A stretch of 16,060 nucleotides of DNA from Spirochaetota bacterium (GCA_023406985.1 JAEXTK010000252.1:1-16060); one strand, 5' to 3'; positions 6,590 to 14,764 are shown, counted from the first letter of the stretch. Notes: generated from the sequence alone by a model not told the origin. Numbers and translations: made by a program.

Positions 6590-7243
6590 TCAGGAGGAGC
6601 GCTTCTTGAAGATCCGGAGCCGATCGAAGCGCTTCTCCTCACCGCGGCGGAGGCGCGCGATGTTGGCGCGGTGCGTGTAGGCGATGAACGCGCCGAGCAG
6701 CCACGACACGGCCACGAGGAAGGGCGAGACCGCGCCGCCGAGCAGCCAGCGGAGCGTGACGACGCAGGGGAAGACCAGGGCGGAAACCAGCGAGCCGAGG
6801 GAGACGATGCCGGTCGCCGCGATGGTCAGGACGAACGCCGCGGCCGTGATGCCGAAGGAGACGGGTTCCACCGCCATGAGGACGCCCGCGCTCGTCGCCA
6901 CGCCCTTCCCGCCCCGGAACCCTGCGAAGACGGTCCACACGTGGCCCGCGACCGCCGCGGCTCCCGCGAGGAGGGCGACGAGGATCGGCTCGAGGGGGGC
7001 GGAGGGGGCGAGGACGGGGGCCAAGGCTACGGCGACCGCGCCCTTGGCCACGTCCGCGACGACCACCGCGACGCCCGCCTTCCAGCCGAAGACGCGGAAG
7101 GTGTTGGTTCCGCCCGCGTTCCCCGAACCGAGGTCGCGGGGGTCCTTCCCGAAGAAGACCTTGCCCACGACGACGCTGCTCGGGATGGAGCCGAGGAGGT
7201 AGCCCGCGAGGACGGCCGCGGCGAGGCCGAGGAAGCCGTCCAT
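6590..7243 (-). CDS. plsY: Glycerol-3-phosphate acyltransferase PlsY
   Basis: A 217-residue inner-membrane protein with about five membrane segments and the three PlsY motifs in order: GSGNAGGTNTFRVFG (39-53), GFRGGKGVATSAG (108-120) and HRANIARLRRGEE (191-203). PlsY moves an acyl group from acyl-phosphate to the sn-1 position of glycerol-3-phosphate, the first step of phospholipid synthesis. Its length is typical. The ATG at 7243 overlaps the TGA of the upstream FakA-FakB fusion gene by one base (TGATG) and has no clear ribosome binding site of its own, so translation is probably coupled. This placement joins supply of acyl-phosphate by fatty acid kinase directly to its use. Confidence 0.95.
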   Translation of the reverse strand: MDGFLGLAAAVLAGYLLGSIPSSVVVGKVFFGKDPRDLGSGNAGGTNTFRVFGWKAGVAVVVADVAKGAVAVALAPVLAPSAPLEPILVALLAGAAAVAGHVWTVFAGFRGGKGVATSAGVLMAVEPVSFGITAAAFVLTIAATGIVSLGSLVSALVFPCVVTLRWLLGGAVSPFLVAVSWLLGAFIAYTHRANIARLRRGEEKRFDRLRIFKKRSS

Positions 7244-9135
7244 CAGGCATCCATCCAGGCGATGCCGAGGCCGCCGGGCCCTATGTGGACGGCGATCGCG
7301 GGAGAGACCGCGGTGACGAGGATCGGACGCCGCGGGGCGTAGGCCGCGGTCAAGGCGGCGGCGAGGCGCTCGGCGCCGTCGCGGTTCACGACGTGGCCGA
7401 CGGCGAAGTCGTACCCGCCCCGATCCGGCCCGATCCGCTTCGCGACGGCGGCCAGGAGGGCCCGCTCGCCCGCGGCGAAGGACGGCGCGCCCGCGGAGGA
7501 CCGGCGGCCGCGGCCGACCATGGCCCCCGCCTTCGCGACCCGGCCCTCGTCGTCCACCTTGAGGATGGGGCGGATGCCGAGTCCCTCCAGGGCGAGGCCC
7601 CGGAGGCGCGAGATGCGCCCGCTCCGGATGAGGTTGCGGAGGGACGGGACGGCGATGCGGAGGTGGAGCCCCTGCCGCAGGCGGTCCACGAGTTCCGCCG
7701 CTTCCCGCGCGTCCGCCCCCGCCTCGATCGCTTCGGCCGCCCGGCGCGCGAGCAGCGCGATGCCGATGGAGGCGCTCCGCGTGTCGAGGGCGAGGATGCG
7801 CTCCCCGCCGGGAAGCGAGGCGGCGGCCCGGCGCGCGGCGTCCAGGGTGCCGCTCAGGGCGCCGGAAAGGCCGAGATAGAGGACGCCGTCGGCGTGCGAG
7901 GCGAGGAATTCGAACTTCCTCCGGAAATCCGCGGCGGAGGGCTGGGACGTCGTCGGCAGCTCCGCGTCCGGGTCCGAGAGCAGGGCGTCGAGTTCGGCCG
8001 TGGCTATGGCGTCCTTGTCGGGCATATCCCGGCCCCCCGCGCATACGCGCACGGGGATACGTTCCACCGCGTGCTCCGCGCGGAAGGCGTCGGAGAGGTC
8101 CCCCGCGGAATCCACCGCGAGGACGCACCGCCGGCGATCCGCGGCGATCGCGTGCTGGAGGCGCATGTCGTCCACCTTGTAGCGCTCGATCGCGCCGTAG
8201 GTTTCCAAGGCGCGGAACAGCGCCGGCGGATCGTCGGTGTGGGCGTGGACCTTGACTACGGACCCGCCCCCGGCGGCGACGACCGAGTCCCCGAAGGCTT
8301 CGGCGACCGCGCGGAGGGCGGCGGCGTCCAGGCCCGTTCCGGTCAGGGCGGCCTCCGTACAGTACCGGAAGGCGCCGAGCTCCTCGATCGCGGCGACCGC
8401 GTTCTCCGCGGCTACCGCGTGCGAGGCATCCGCGTCCGCGGCCGCGCCGGCGGGAACGCCCGAGCCCGGGCGCCCCGCGTCCCGGCGCGCGTCCCGAAGC
8501 CTTCCGGCCGCGATATAGGCCTGCACCCCCTCGAGGAAGTGGACGAAGCCCTGGGCGCCGGCGTCGACGACCCCGGCCTTGGCCATCTCGGGCCGGAGGT
8601 AGCGCGTCTTCTCGAGGGCCGACTTCGCGGAGTCGAGGGCCGCGGCGAGCAGGGGCTCGAAATCCCGCTGCATGATGGCGTGGAGGGACAAGGCTTCGGC
8701 CCAGGCGCGGAGCACCGTGAGGATGGTGCCTTCCTTGGGGGACGAGAGCGCCCGGTACGTGGCGGCGACCGAGGATTGCGCGGCGCGGGCGAAGGAATCC
8801 GCGCCGACGCGGATCTCGTGGCGGAGTTCCTCGGCGAGGGAGTGGAAGAACTGGGCGAGGATGGCGCCGGAGTTGCCCCGGGCGCCCTCCAGGGCCGAAT
8901 CGGCCGCCTGCCGGAGCGCGGACGAGGCGGGGGCGCCGAGCGCGAACGAGGCCGGCGCGAAGGCCGACCCCACGGCCATGGTCCGCACGGTCGCGGCCAT
9001 ATTGGTGCCCGTGTCGCCGTCCGGCACGGGAAAGACGTTGATGGCGTCGAGGCTCCGCGCGCTCGCCTCGAGGCGGCGGGCGCCGGAACTCAAGGCCCGC
9101 GCGATCCGGGCTCCGTCGAGGTATCGAATTCTCAT
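7243..9135 (-). CDS. Fused fatty acid kinase: FakA (DhaL) and FakB (DegV) in one chain
   Basis: A 630-residue protein from the ATG at 9135. Residues 1-210 are the DhaL/DAK2 kinase domain of FakA: NVFPVPDGDTGTNM with metal-binding D39 and D41, GARGNSGAIL (84-93), and VVDAGAQGF. A FakA middle region follows at about 245-330 (RYCTEAALTG, GDSVV, VKVHAHTDDP, VDDMRLQH). From about 338 comes a DegV/FakB domain: VLAVDSAGDL, PTTSQPS (394-400), LGLSGALSGT, and LIRSGRISRLRG. Fatty acid kinase phosphorylates a fatty acid held by FakB to give acyl-phosphate. In Firmicutes the two parts are separate proteins; here the FakB part sits where FakA's own C-terminal domain would be. The frame extends back to a TTG at 9156, but that start would lie inside the promoter. 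Being upstream of plsY supports the acyl-phosphate role. Confidence 0.88.
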   Translation of the reverse strand: MRIRYLDGARIARALSSGARRLEASARSLDAINVFPVPDGDTGTNMAATVRTMAVGSAFAPASFALGAPASSALRQAADSALEGARGNSGAILAQFFHSLAEELRHEIRVGADSFARAAQSSVAATYRALSSPKEGTILTVLRAWAEALSLHAIMQRDFEPLLAAALDSAKSALEKTRYLRPEMAKAGVVDAGAQGFVHFLEGVQAYIAAGRLRDARRDAGRPGSGVPAGAAADADASHAVAAENAVAAIEELGAFRYCTEAALTGTGLDAAALRAVAEAFGDSVVAAGGGSVVKVHAHTDDPPALFRALETYGAIERYKVDDMRLQHAIAADRRRCVLAVDSAGDLSDAFRAEHAVERIPVRVCAGGRDMPDKDAIATAELDALLSDPDAELPTTSQPSAADFRRKFEFLASHADGVLYLGLSGALSGTLDAARRAAASLPGGERILALDTRSASIGIALLARRAAEAIEAGADAREAAELVDRLRQGLHLRIAVPSLRNLIRSGRISRLRGLALEGLGIRPILKVDDEGRVAKAGAMVGRGRRSSAGAPSFAAGERALLAAVAKRIGPDRGGYDFAVGHVVNRDGAERLAAALTAAYAPRRPILVTAVSPAIAVHIGPGGLGIAWMDA

Positions 9136-9144
9136 TACGACGCA

Positions 9145-9174
9145 ATAATACGACAAAATTCAAATAAATGTCAA
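9145..9174 (-). promoter_or_regulatory. Promoter of the fakAB-plsY unit, probably giving a leaderless transcript
   Basis: On the minus strand a perfect TTGACA (9174-9169), an 18-base spacer and TATTAT (9150-9145, five of six matches) form the best promoter in the window. Transcription should start at 9138-9135, and the ATG begins at 9135. There is no ribosome binding site, so the message should begin at or within about three bases of the start codon. Confidence 0.6.
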
Positions 9175-9266
9175 ATTGGATGACCGCTCCGAGGTCGGCT
9201 CCGCAGGCCTCCGCGCGGGTCCGATCCTTCATTGTACATTCGCGCTCCATATGTAAGAATGGAACC

Positions 9267-11126
9267 ATGCGCACCGCGGACCTCTTCAGGAAAAACGGCT
9301 TTTTCGCGGCCTTCGGCATCTTCGGCCTCGGCTGTTTCTCCTACCCCCTCATCCTGCTCTATACCCGTCTCCTCTCGCCCGCCGAGATCGCGGGAGTCTA
9401 CCTTTCGCCGGCGAGCCTCCTCGCGCTCGCGGTCCTCCTCGCCTTCGATTTCCTCTACGTACTGCGGAATTACCGCGTGATCGGCGGCTACCTCGCCGCA
9501 GGCAAAGCCGAAGACCTGGACCGGGCGCAGAAAACGTTGATCGAGTTTCCGCGCAAACTCATCGCCATGAGCCTGATCTTCACGATCGCCGCCGTCCAGA
9601 TCATCCTGTCCTTCCGCCCCGAGTTCGGCGGCCGCCGCATCGAACACCTGCTGCTCTCCTTCGCCAACGCCACGTACTTCGGCATTCCCCTCTACATCTT
9701 CTTCTACCAGCGCGTCGAAAAGTGGGCCAGCGGCATTCCGTATACGGCCAAATACACCGCCCTCAAGCTGTCGGCCCGGATCGGCATCGTCGTGGTCTTC
9801 AGCATCCTGGCGGTCTGCGTCTCCCTCATCATCACCATCCGCGAGACCGCGCGTGCGGCCCAGGACGCCTCCTCGCTCATCGCCGACCTCACCTGGCGGA
9901 GCCTCCCCATCGTCGTCTTCGGCTTCCTCGTCGGCGTCTTCAACGTCACGATGATCATGCGCGGCCTCGCGTACCGCATCAGCGATTCCAACTACTTCGC
10001 CTTCCAACTCGGCGAGGGGAACTTGAGCGGGGCCTCGTTCACCGTGGTGCCGCGCGACGAGATGGGCGTGCTCGCCCACGGACTCAACGTCGTCCGGGAC
10101 AAGATCCGGTCCCTGATCGTCTCTACCAAGCTGACCGTGGTGGACGCGATCCGAGCCAAGGAGGCCCTGCTCGCCGCCGCGGCCGTGACCGACGAGACCG
10201 TCGCGGCCATCAGCGCCGACGTGCGGGAGGTGAACGCGAAGGTCCGGAAGCTGGACGAGGGCACGGACGGCGTGCTCCGCTCCATGGAGGCGGTCAACGA
10301 GAACATCGATGTCCTCAACGGCCAGATCGCGACCCAAGCCGGACGCGTGGAAGAATCCACGGCCTCGGTCACCGAGATGATCGCCTCGCTCAACAGCATC
10401 TCCGCCATCGCGGTCCGCAAGCTGGAGTCCACCGAGCACCTGACCACCGCGTCCGCGGACGGCAAACGGAAGCTGGACGAAACGGTCGTGACGATCCAGC
10501 GCATGAACGCGAATATCGAGCGGATCCAGGGGATGGTGTCCACCATCCAGGGCATCGCCGCGCAGACCAACCTGCTCGCGATGAACGCGGCCATCGAAGC
10601 CGCCCATGCGGGCGATTACGGGCGGGGGTTCGCCGTCGTCGCCGACGAGATCCGCAAATTGGCGGAGACCTCCGCGGTCAATTCCAAGAAAATCAACGGC
10701 GATATCAAGGACATCATCGCCCTGATCCGGGAGGCGACGGACGCGGGCGACGCGACCTCCAAAGCCTTCGACGGCATGAACAAGGAGATCGGCGACGTCA
10801 TCTCCTCGTTCCAGGAAATCGGGGAAAGCGTCAACGAATTGAAGGTCGGCGGGGAGCAGATCCTGGAATCCGTTTCCGCCCTCCGCGACATCTCCTCCAA
10901 CGTCACCGGCAGTTCCGGGAAGATGGCCGAGGAAACGGCCTCCGTGGAAACGGCCATGGCGGGCGTCAAGGACCTCTTCGACGAGACGCGGGACGTGACC
11001 GCGCGCATGACGCAGGAGATCGCCGTGGTCGCGGATCGTTCCAAGGATATGGGGGTCAAGAGCCGCGAGATCCACGCGGTGACCGTAAAGATCTCCGAGA
11101 GCCTCGCGGCCTTCAAGACGGAGTGA
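9267..11126 (+). CDS. Methyl-accepting chemotaxis protein with a six-TM N-terminus
   Basis: A 619-residue chemoreceptor. The first 235 residues hold about six membrane segments (near 11-33, 43-65, 98-116, 130-148, 171-191, 212-233) with only short loops, so there is no large periplasmic ligand domain. A HAMP-like linker (about 235-285) leads into a long coiled coil. The hairpin tip at 431-467 (IAAQTNLLAMNAAIEAAHAG then GRGFAVVADEIRKLAE) is the conserved CheA/CheW contact site and reads like Treponema receptors. The protein ends in FKTE with no CheR-binding pentapeptide. The ATG at 9267 is preferred: upstream in-frame starts overlap the divergent promoter. There is only a poor ribosome binding site (GGA, three bases off). 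The cell-wall hydrolase gene follows after five bases. The signal may be sensed in the membrane. Confidence 0.92.
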   Translation: MRTADLFRKNGFFAAFGIFGLGCFSYPLILLYTRLLSPAEIAGVYLSPASLLALAVLLAFDFLYVLRNYRVIGGYLAAGKAEDLDRAQKTLIEFPRKLIAMSLIFTIAAVQIILSFRPEFGGRRIEHLLLSFANATYFGIPLYIFFYQRVEKWASGIPYTAKYTALKLSARIGIVVVFSILAVCVSLIITIRETARAAQDASSLIADLTWRSLPIVVFGFLVGVFNVTMIMRGLAYRISDSNYFAFQLGEGNLSGASFTVVPRDEMGVLAHGLNVVRDKIRSLIVSTKLTVVDAIRAKEALLAAAAVTDETVAAISADVREVNAKVRKLDEGTDGVLRSMEAVNENIDVLNGQIATQAGRVEESTASVTEMIASLNSISAIAVRKLESTEHLTTASADGKRKLDETVVTIQRMNANIERIQGMVSTIQGIAAQTNLLAMNAAIEAAHAGDYGRGFAVVADEIRKLAETSAVNSKKINGDIKDIIALIREATDAGDATSKAFDGMNKEIGDVISSFQEIGESVNELKVGGEQILESVSALRDISSNVTGSSGKMAEETASVETAMAGVKDLFDETRDVTARMTQEIAVVADRSKDMGVKSREIHAVTVKISESLAAFKTE

Positions 11127-11131
11127 GCGCG

Positions 11132-12577
11132 ATGAGGGGAGCCGATTCGAAGCGCGGGACGCCGATGCGGGCGCCGCTCGCGGCGCTCGGCCTCGGCCTG
11201 GCGTTGGCGCTGGCCGGCTGCGCGACGGCGCCGCGGGAGCGGGTCTATCCGGCCGCGACCGGCCTGCTGCGCGGAACCGCGGCGGCCATGAACGGGAGCG
11301 GATACTGGATCGCGCGGCACCCCGCACCGGATGAACCCATCTTGGACGAAGCGGGCGTCGCCGAGCTCAACGCGGCCATCCGCGCCCGGGGAACGGTGCG
11401 CGACCTCTCCTCCTGGACGCCCCCGGCCGCCGCGGAACTCGCGAAAGAACTCAGGGATTCGGTCGCCTGGGTGCGCCGGCTCACGGTCTACCGGGCCGAC
11501 GGGCGCAAGGTCGGCGGCCAGGCCGCCGAGGCCTTCCTGGCGCCCCTCGTCCGCCTCATGGACATCGAGGCGGCGCCTTCCGGGTCCGCCGGGTACGGTT
11601 TCCTCGTGGACCAGACCGACCTCCGCGCCCTGCCGACCGCCGAAGCGCTCTTCGACGGGCCGGGCGATCCGTACATCGACAATTTGCAGGCGAGCAGCCT
11701 GGAGCCGGGCCAGCCGGTGGTGATCCTCCACCGGAGCGCCGACGACGCGTGGCGCTACGTCGCCGCCGAGTTCGCGTCGGGTTGGGTGCCCGCGTCCGCG
11801 GTCGCCGCGGCCGACGAAGCCGCCTTCGCCCGGCGGTACCGGGCTCAGGCGGTCACGGTCGTCTCGGACCGCGCGGACCTCTTCGCCGACGAGCCGCTGA
11901 CGCGCTTCGCGCTCTACGTCCGCATGGGGACCCGCCTCCTCCTTTCGGGCGAGGAGCGCGGCGGGACGATCGGCGTTTCCCTGCCGGAGCGCGACGCGGG
12001 AGGCGGCCTCCGCGAACGGACGCTCTGGGTCGACGCGGACGACGTCGCCCGAGGACCGCTGCCCTACACCCCGCGGACGATCTATCGCCAAGCCTTCCGG
12101 CTCCTGAACGCGCCCTACGGCTGGGGAGGAAGCTTCGGCCAACAGGACTGCTCGCAGTTCCTCTGCCAGGTCTTCGCCACCGTCGGCGTCACGCTCCCGC
12201 GGAATTCGGCGCGGCAGGCCAAGGTGGGGACGCCCCTGCCCTCCTTCCGCGCCGACCTCGGCGACGAGGAGAAGCGGGCGTCGCTCGCGGAAGGCGGCCT
12301 CGGCGGGGCGACCTTCCTCCGCTTCCCCGGCCACATCATGCTCTATCTCGGGGAGGTGAACGGGGAGCCGTACGCCATCCATTCCACCTGGGCCTACGCG
12401 GAGAAGCGGGGAATCCGGGAGCGCACGCGGCTCGTGAACCGGGTGGTCGTCTCCGACCTCCGGCTCGGGTCGGGGAAGAAGGGCTCCCACCTCCACCGCC
12501 TGACCGACGTCGCGATCGTGCGGCTGGAGAGCGGGAGCCCGAACGCGCCTTCGGGACCGGACGCGTCGGCTCAGTGA
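11132..12577 (+). CDS. Lipoprotein NlpC/P60 peptidoglycan endopeptidase with SH3-like domains
   Basis: A 481-residue exported protein. A hydrophobic stretch (residues 14-28) ends in the lipobox LAGC with C30, so it is an anchored lipoprotein. An N-terminal helical region (about 65-145, resembling the NlpC/P60 stabilising domain) is followed by two SH3-like segments (about 150-305, with GFLVDQTDLRALPT and GWVPASAV). The C-terminal NlpC/P60 peptidase has nucleophile C340 (YGWGGSFGQQDCSQFL), H401 (PGHIMLYLG) and a polar residue at H417 (AIHSTWAY). Enzymes with this domain order cut the D-Glu to diamino-acid bond in wall peptides and act in recycling or remodelling. GGAG at 11120-11123 serves the ATG; an alternative GTG at 11123 overlaps the chemoreceptor stop. 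Its 3' end overlaps the convergent hydrolase gene by 7 bp. It is likely co-transcribed with the receptor, with no obvious functional link. Confidence 0.88.
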   Translation: MRGADSKRGTPMRAPLAALGLGLALALAGCATAPRERVYPAATGLLRGTAAAMNGSGYWIARHPAPDEPILDEAGVAELNAAIRARGTVRDLSSWTPPAAAELAKELRDSVAWVRRLTVYRADGRKVGGQAAEAFLAPLVRLMDIEAAPSGSAGYGFLVDQTDLRALPTAEALFDGPGDPYIDNLQASSLEPGQPVVILHRSADDAWRYVAAEFASGWVPASAVAAADEAAFARRYRAQAVTVVSDRADLFADEPLTRFALYVRMGTRLLLSGEERGGTIGVSLPERDAGGGLRERTLWVDADDVARGPLPYTPRTIYRQAFRLLNAPYGWGGSFGQQDCSQFLCQVFATVGVTLPRNSARQAKVGTPLPSFRADLGDEEKRASLAEGGLGGATFLRFPGHIMLYLGEVNGEPYAIHSTWAYAEKRGIRERTRLVNRVVVSDLRLGSGKKGSHLHRLTDVAIVRLESGSPNAPSGPDASAQ

Positions 12578-13572
12578 TGCGCGCTATGGGCGGGCAGCGG
12601 CTCGGCCCGGGCGAGGGCTGGGGCGATCGGGGCTGATTCTTCCGTGGCGCAGGCGTCCAGGCAATCGGCGGCGGCCGCGAAGGCGGCGAGCGCGGCGTCC
12701 GCGGGCAGGGCGCCCATGGCCTTCCGTTCCAGGGCTTCGCGGAGGAACCGGACCGAGCGCGGCCAGGCGGCTTCGGAAGCCGCGCGGTTCGCGCCGTTCT
12801 GGCCCGACTGCTGGCGGAGGAACGCGTGGCCCGCTCCCTCGTAGATTTCCGGTTCGTAGCGCTTGCCGAGGCGGTCCATCTCGGCCTTGGCGTCCGGGAT
12901 GGTGGCGTTCACCCGGGCGTCCGCGCCGCCGTAGAGGCCGAGCACCGGCGCCTCGATCGACGCGAGGCTCGTCGTCGCGGGCGAAACGCCGTAGTAGACC
13001 ACCGCGGCGCCGAGCTTGGGCTGCCGCGTCGCCCAGGCGAAGGAGATGCCGCCGCCCCAGCAGAACCCGACCGCGCCGTACGCGCTCGTCGCGCTCGGGA
13101 GGGAAGTCGCGTAGGCGGCGGCGCCGTCCAGCCGGCGCACGATCTCCTCGGGATTGAGCGCGGCCATCGCGGCGCGGGCCGCGTCCGCTCCGCCGAGGGC
13201 CCGCGTGCCGCCCGCGCCGTCCGGAGCCTTGCCGCTCAGGAAGTCGGGCGCGATCGCGATGAAACCCTCCGCCGCGTACTGGTCAGCCACCGCGCGCGCC
13301 CAGTCGTTGAGCCCGAAGATCTCGTGGATCACGACGACCACGGGCGCCTTGTCGCTCCGCTCCGGATACACGAGCCAGGCGTCCACCCTGTCGCCCATCC
13401 CCGCGTCGTAGGTGACCCACTCGCCGTGGCGGGGCGAGGAAGCCAACCGAGAGGGCACGTCCGCCTCCGCGGGAGGCAGGTCCTGGGCGGAAACCGCCAG
13501 CGGCGCGAGGAACGCGAGTCCTATGGCGATGGCCGCCCGGCGCATCGCCGAACTGAACGAGGATCCTTTCAT
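12571..13572 (-). CDS. Exported dienelactone hydrolase family protein
   Basis: A 333-residue alpha/beta hydrolase with an N-terminal signal peptide (RR at 11-12, hydrophobic core to about 28, cleavage near AVSAQ). The DLH signature is complete: E84 in HEIFGLN, nucleophile C171 in GFCWGGG, D218 in GGADARV and H249 in GAGHAF. The family hydrolyses lactones or esters; here it would act in the periplasm. After the domain there is an Ala-rich tail (about 285-333) with CLDAC (C304, C308) and a terminal HSAHH, not part of standard DLH. The ATG at 13572 is set by AGGAGG seven bases upstream; the frame stays open further up but into the preceding gene. It follows the aldose dehydrogenase gene by 29 bases in one operon; a lactone is just what that enzyme would produce. 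Confidence 0.9.
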   Translation of the reverse strand: MKGSSFSSAMRRAAIAIGLAFLAPLAVSAQDLPPAEADVPSRLASSPRHGEWVTYDAGMGDRVDAWLVYPERSDKAPVVVVIHEIFGLNDWARAVADQYAAEGFIAIAPDFLSGKAPDGAGGTRALGGADAARAAMAALNPEEIVRRLDGAAAYATSLPSATSAYGAVGFCWGGGISFAWATRQPKLGAAVVYYGVSPATTSLASIEAPVLGLYGGADARVNATIPDAKAEMDRLGKRYEPEIYEGAGHAFLRQQSGQNGANRAASEAAWPRSVRFLREALERKAMGALPADAALAAFAAAADCLDACATEESAPIAPALARAEPLPAHSAHH

Positions 13573-13601
13573 CTGCACCCTCCTGGGTTTCCTACTTTTT
13601 G

Positions 13602-14729
13602 TCAGCGGGGCGAAAGCCGCCAAAGGCCGCCGTCCGCCCCGTCGGTGAGCACGTACACCAGGCCGTCCGGACCGACGCGCACGTCCCTGATGCGCGCCCA
13701 GCCGCGGAGATAACTCGTCCTACCCGCGACGCGTTCGCCGTCCAGGTCCACCCTGCAGAGTTCCATGCCGGCGAGGGCCCCGATGAGGAGATCCCCCTTC
13801 CAAGCGGGGAACGCGGCTCCTTCGTAGAAGGCCATGCCCGAGGGGGCGATGGAGGGAACCCAATAGAGCAGGGGCTGGACCGTGCCGGGAGCCGCGGTCG
13901 CCCCCGTACCCACCGCGCCGCCCGAGTATTCGCGGCCGTACGTCGCGACCGGCCACCCGTAATCGGCGCCGGCGACGAGGATATTGACCTCATCGCCGCC
14001 GCGGGGGCCGTGCTCGTGGAGCCAGGGACGCTTGGAAACGGGGTGGACGGCGAGGCCCTGCGGGTTGCGGTGGCCGGAGGTGTAGACTTCGGGAGCCGCG
14101 TCCCGGTCCAGGAAGGGATTGCCCGGCGCGGGCTTGCCTTCGCGCGTCAGGCGAAGGGTCTTGCCTCCGTGATCGCGCGCGTCGCGGGCGCGCGAACGTT
14201 CGTTCCGCTCGCCGACGGTGGCCAGGAGGTAGCCGTCGGCGTCGAAGGCGAGGCGCGAACCGAAATGGAGGGTACTCGCGCTCCGGTTGTTGCCCGAGAA
14301 GATCACCGTCCAGTCTTCCAGCCGCGGCGGATCCTCCCGGTACCGGGCCCGCGCGATGGAGGTGCCGTAGGTCCCCCCGTGGTTCTCGGAAAAACTTAGG
14401 TAGACCTCGCGCGTTTCCGCGAAATCGGGCGCGAGGACGAGATCGAGGAGCCCGCCCTGGCCGTAGCTCCGAATCTTCGGCACGCCGGAGAGCGCGCGCC
14501 GTTTTCCCGTAGTGAGGTCGATGGACTCCATCGCTCCGTTCTTCAGGGTCACGAGGGCGGTGTCGGCGGCGGGGAACGCGAGGGCCCAGGGGGAAGGAAG
14601 GCTGCCCGCGACGGCCTGGACGCGGAATTCGCGTTCCTCCGGCGGAGGCCCCTCCTGCGCCGGGGCGGCGGGAGTGAACGACAGGAACGCGAACGGCAAC
14701 GCGAAGACCGCGAACGACTTTTTCTCCAT
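13602..14729 (-). CDS. Exported PQQ-dependent aldose sugar dehydrogenase family protein
   Basis: A 375-residue beta-propeller protein with a signal peptide (KK at 3-4, hydrophobic to about 20, cleavage near PAQ25). It matches soluble aldose dehydrogenase (Asd, E. coli YliI) through GQGGLLDLVLAPDF (90-103), HFGSRLAFDADGYL, GERNER (173-178), SGHRNPQGLAVHP (218-230), HEHGPRGGDEVN (238-249) and DYGWP (256-260). These motifs hold the calcium and PQQ sites. The family oxidises aldose sugars to lactones in the periplasm. No PQQ synthesis gene is in the window, so the cofactor may be scavenged or the protein may use another one. GAGAGG lies about 11 bases before the ATG. It is the first gene of an operon with the DLH-family lactone/ester hydrolase. 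Confidence 0.9.
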   Translation of the reverse strand: MEKKSFAVFALPFAFLSFTPAAPAQEGPPPEEREFRVQAVAGSLPSPWALAFPAADTALVTLKNGAMESIDLTTGKRRALSGVPKIRSYGQGGLLDLVLAPDFAETREVYLSFSENHGGTYGTSIARARYREDPPRLEDWTVIFSGNNRSASTLHFGSRLAFDADGYLLATVGERNERSRARDARDHGGKTLRLTREGKPAPGNPFLDRDAAPEVYTSGHRNPQGLAVHPVSKRPWLHEHGPRGGDEVNILVAGADYGWPVATYGREYSGGAVGTGATAAPGTVQPLLYWVPSIAPSGMAFYEGAAFPAWKGDLLIGALAGMELCRVDLDGERVAGRTSYLRGWARIRDVRVGPDGLVYVLTDGADGGLWRLSPR

Positions 14730-14764
14730 AGGGCGTGCAACCCTCTCCCCGCGGGGCTGTGTCG

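Noticed and set aside
9136..9156. TTG start seven codons upstream for the fatty acid kinase
   Set aside because: It would lie between the -35 and -10 of the best promoter in the window and so upstream of the predicted transcript start; no ribosome binding site.
7285..9183. 632-codon plus-strand frame opposite the fatty acid kinase gene
   Set aside because: Composition is that of an antisense frame (Gly/Arg/Glu/Ala-rich, no motifs), while the minus strand encodes clear FakA and FakB motifs.
9165..9191. Possible sigma-28 (flagellar) promoter for the chemoreceptor, starting with TAAA
   Set aside because: The downstream element 15 bases later (CCGCTCCG) does not resemble GCCGATAA.
7244..9319. 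Minus-strand frame that runs unbroken into plsY for over 900 codons
   Set aside because: Only the last 217 codons (plsY) resemble a protein; the rest is an Arg/Gly/Pro-rich out-of-frame reading of the kinase gene.
9722..11122. Plus-strand frame continuous with the NlpC/P60 gene, overlapping the chemoreceptor
   Set aside because: Out-of-frame Arg-rich reading of the chemoreceptor; a lipobox signal peptide shows the real gene starts near 11132.
9171..11327. 718-codon minus-strand frame opposite the chemoreceptor
   Set aside because: No motifs and an Asp/Gly/Arg/Val-rich composition typical of antisense frames in this window.
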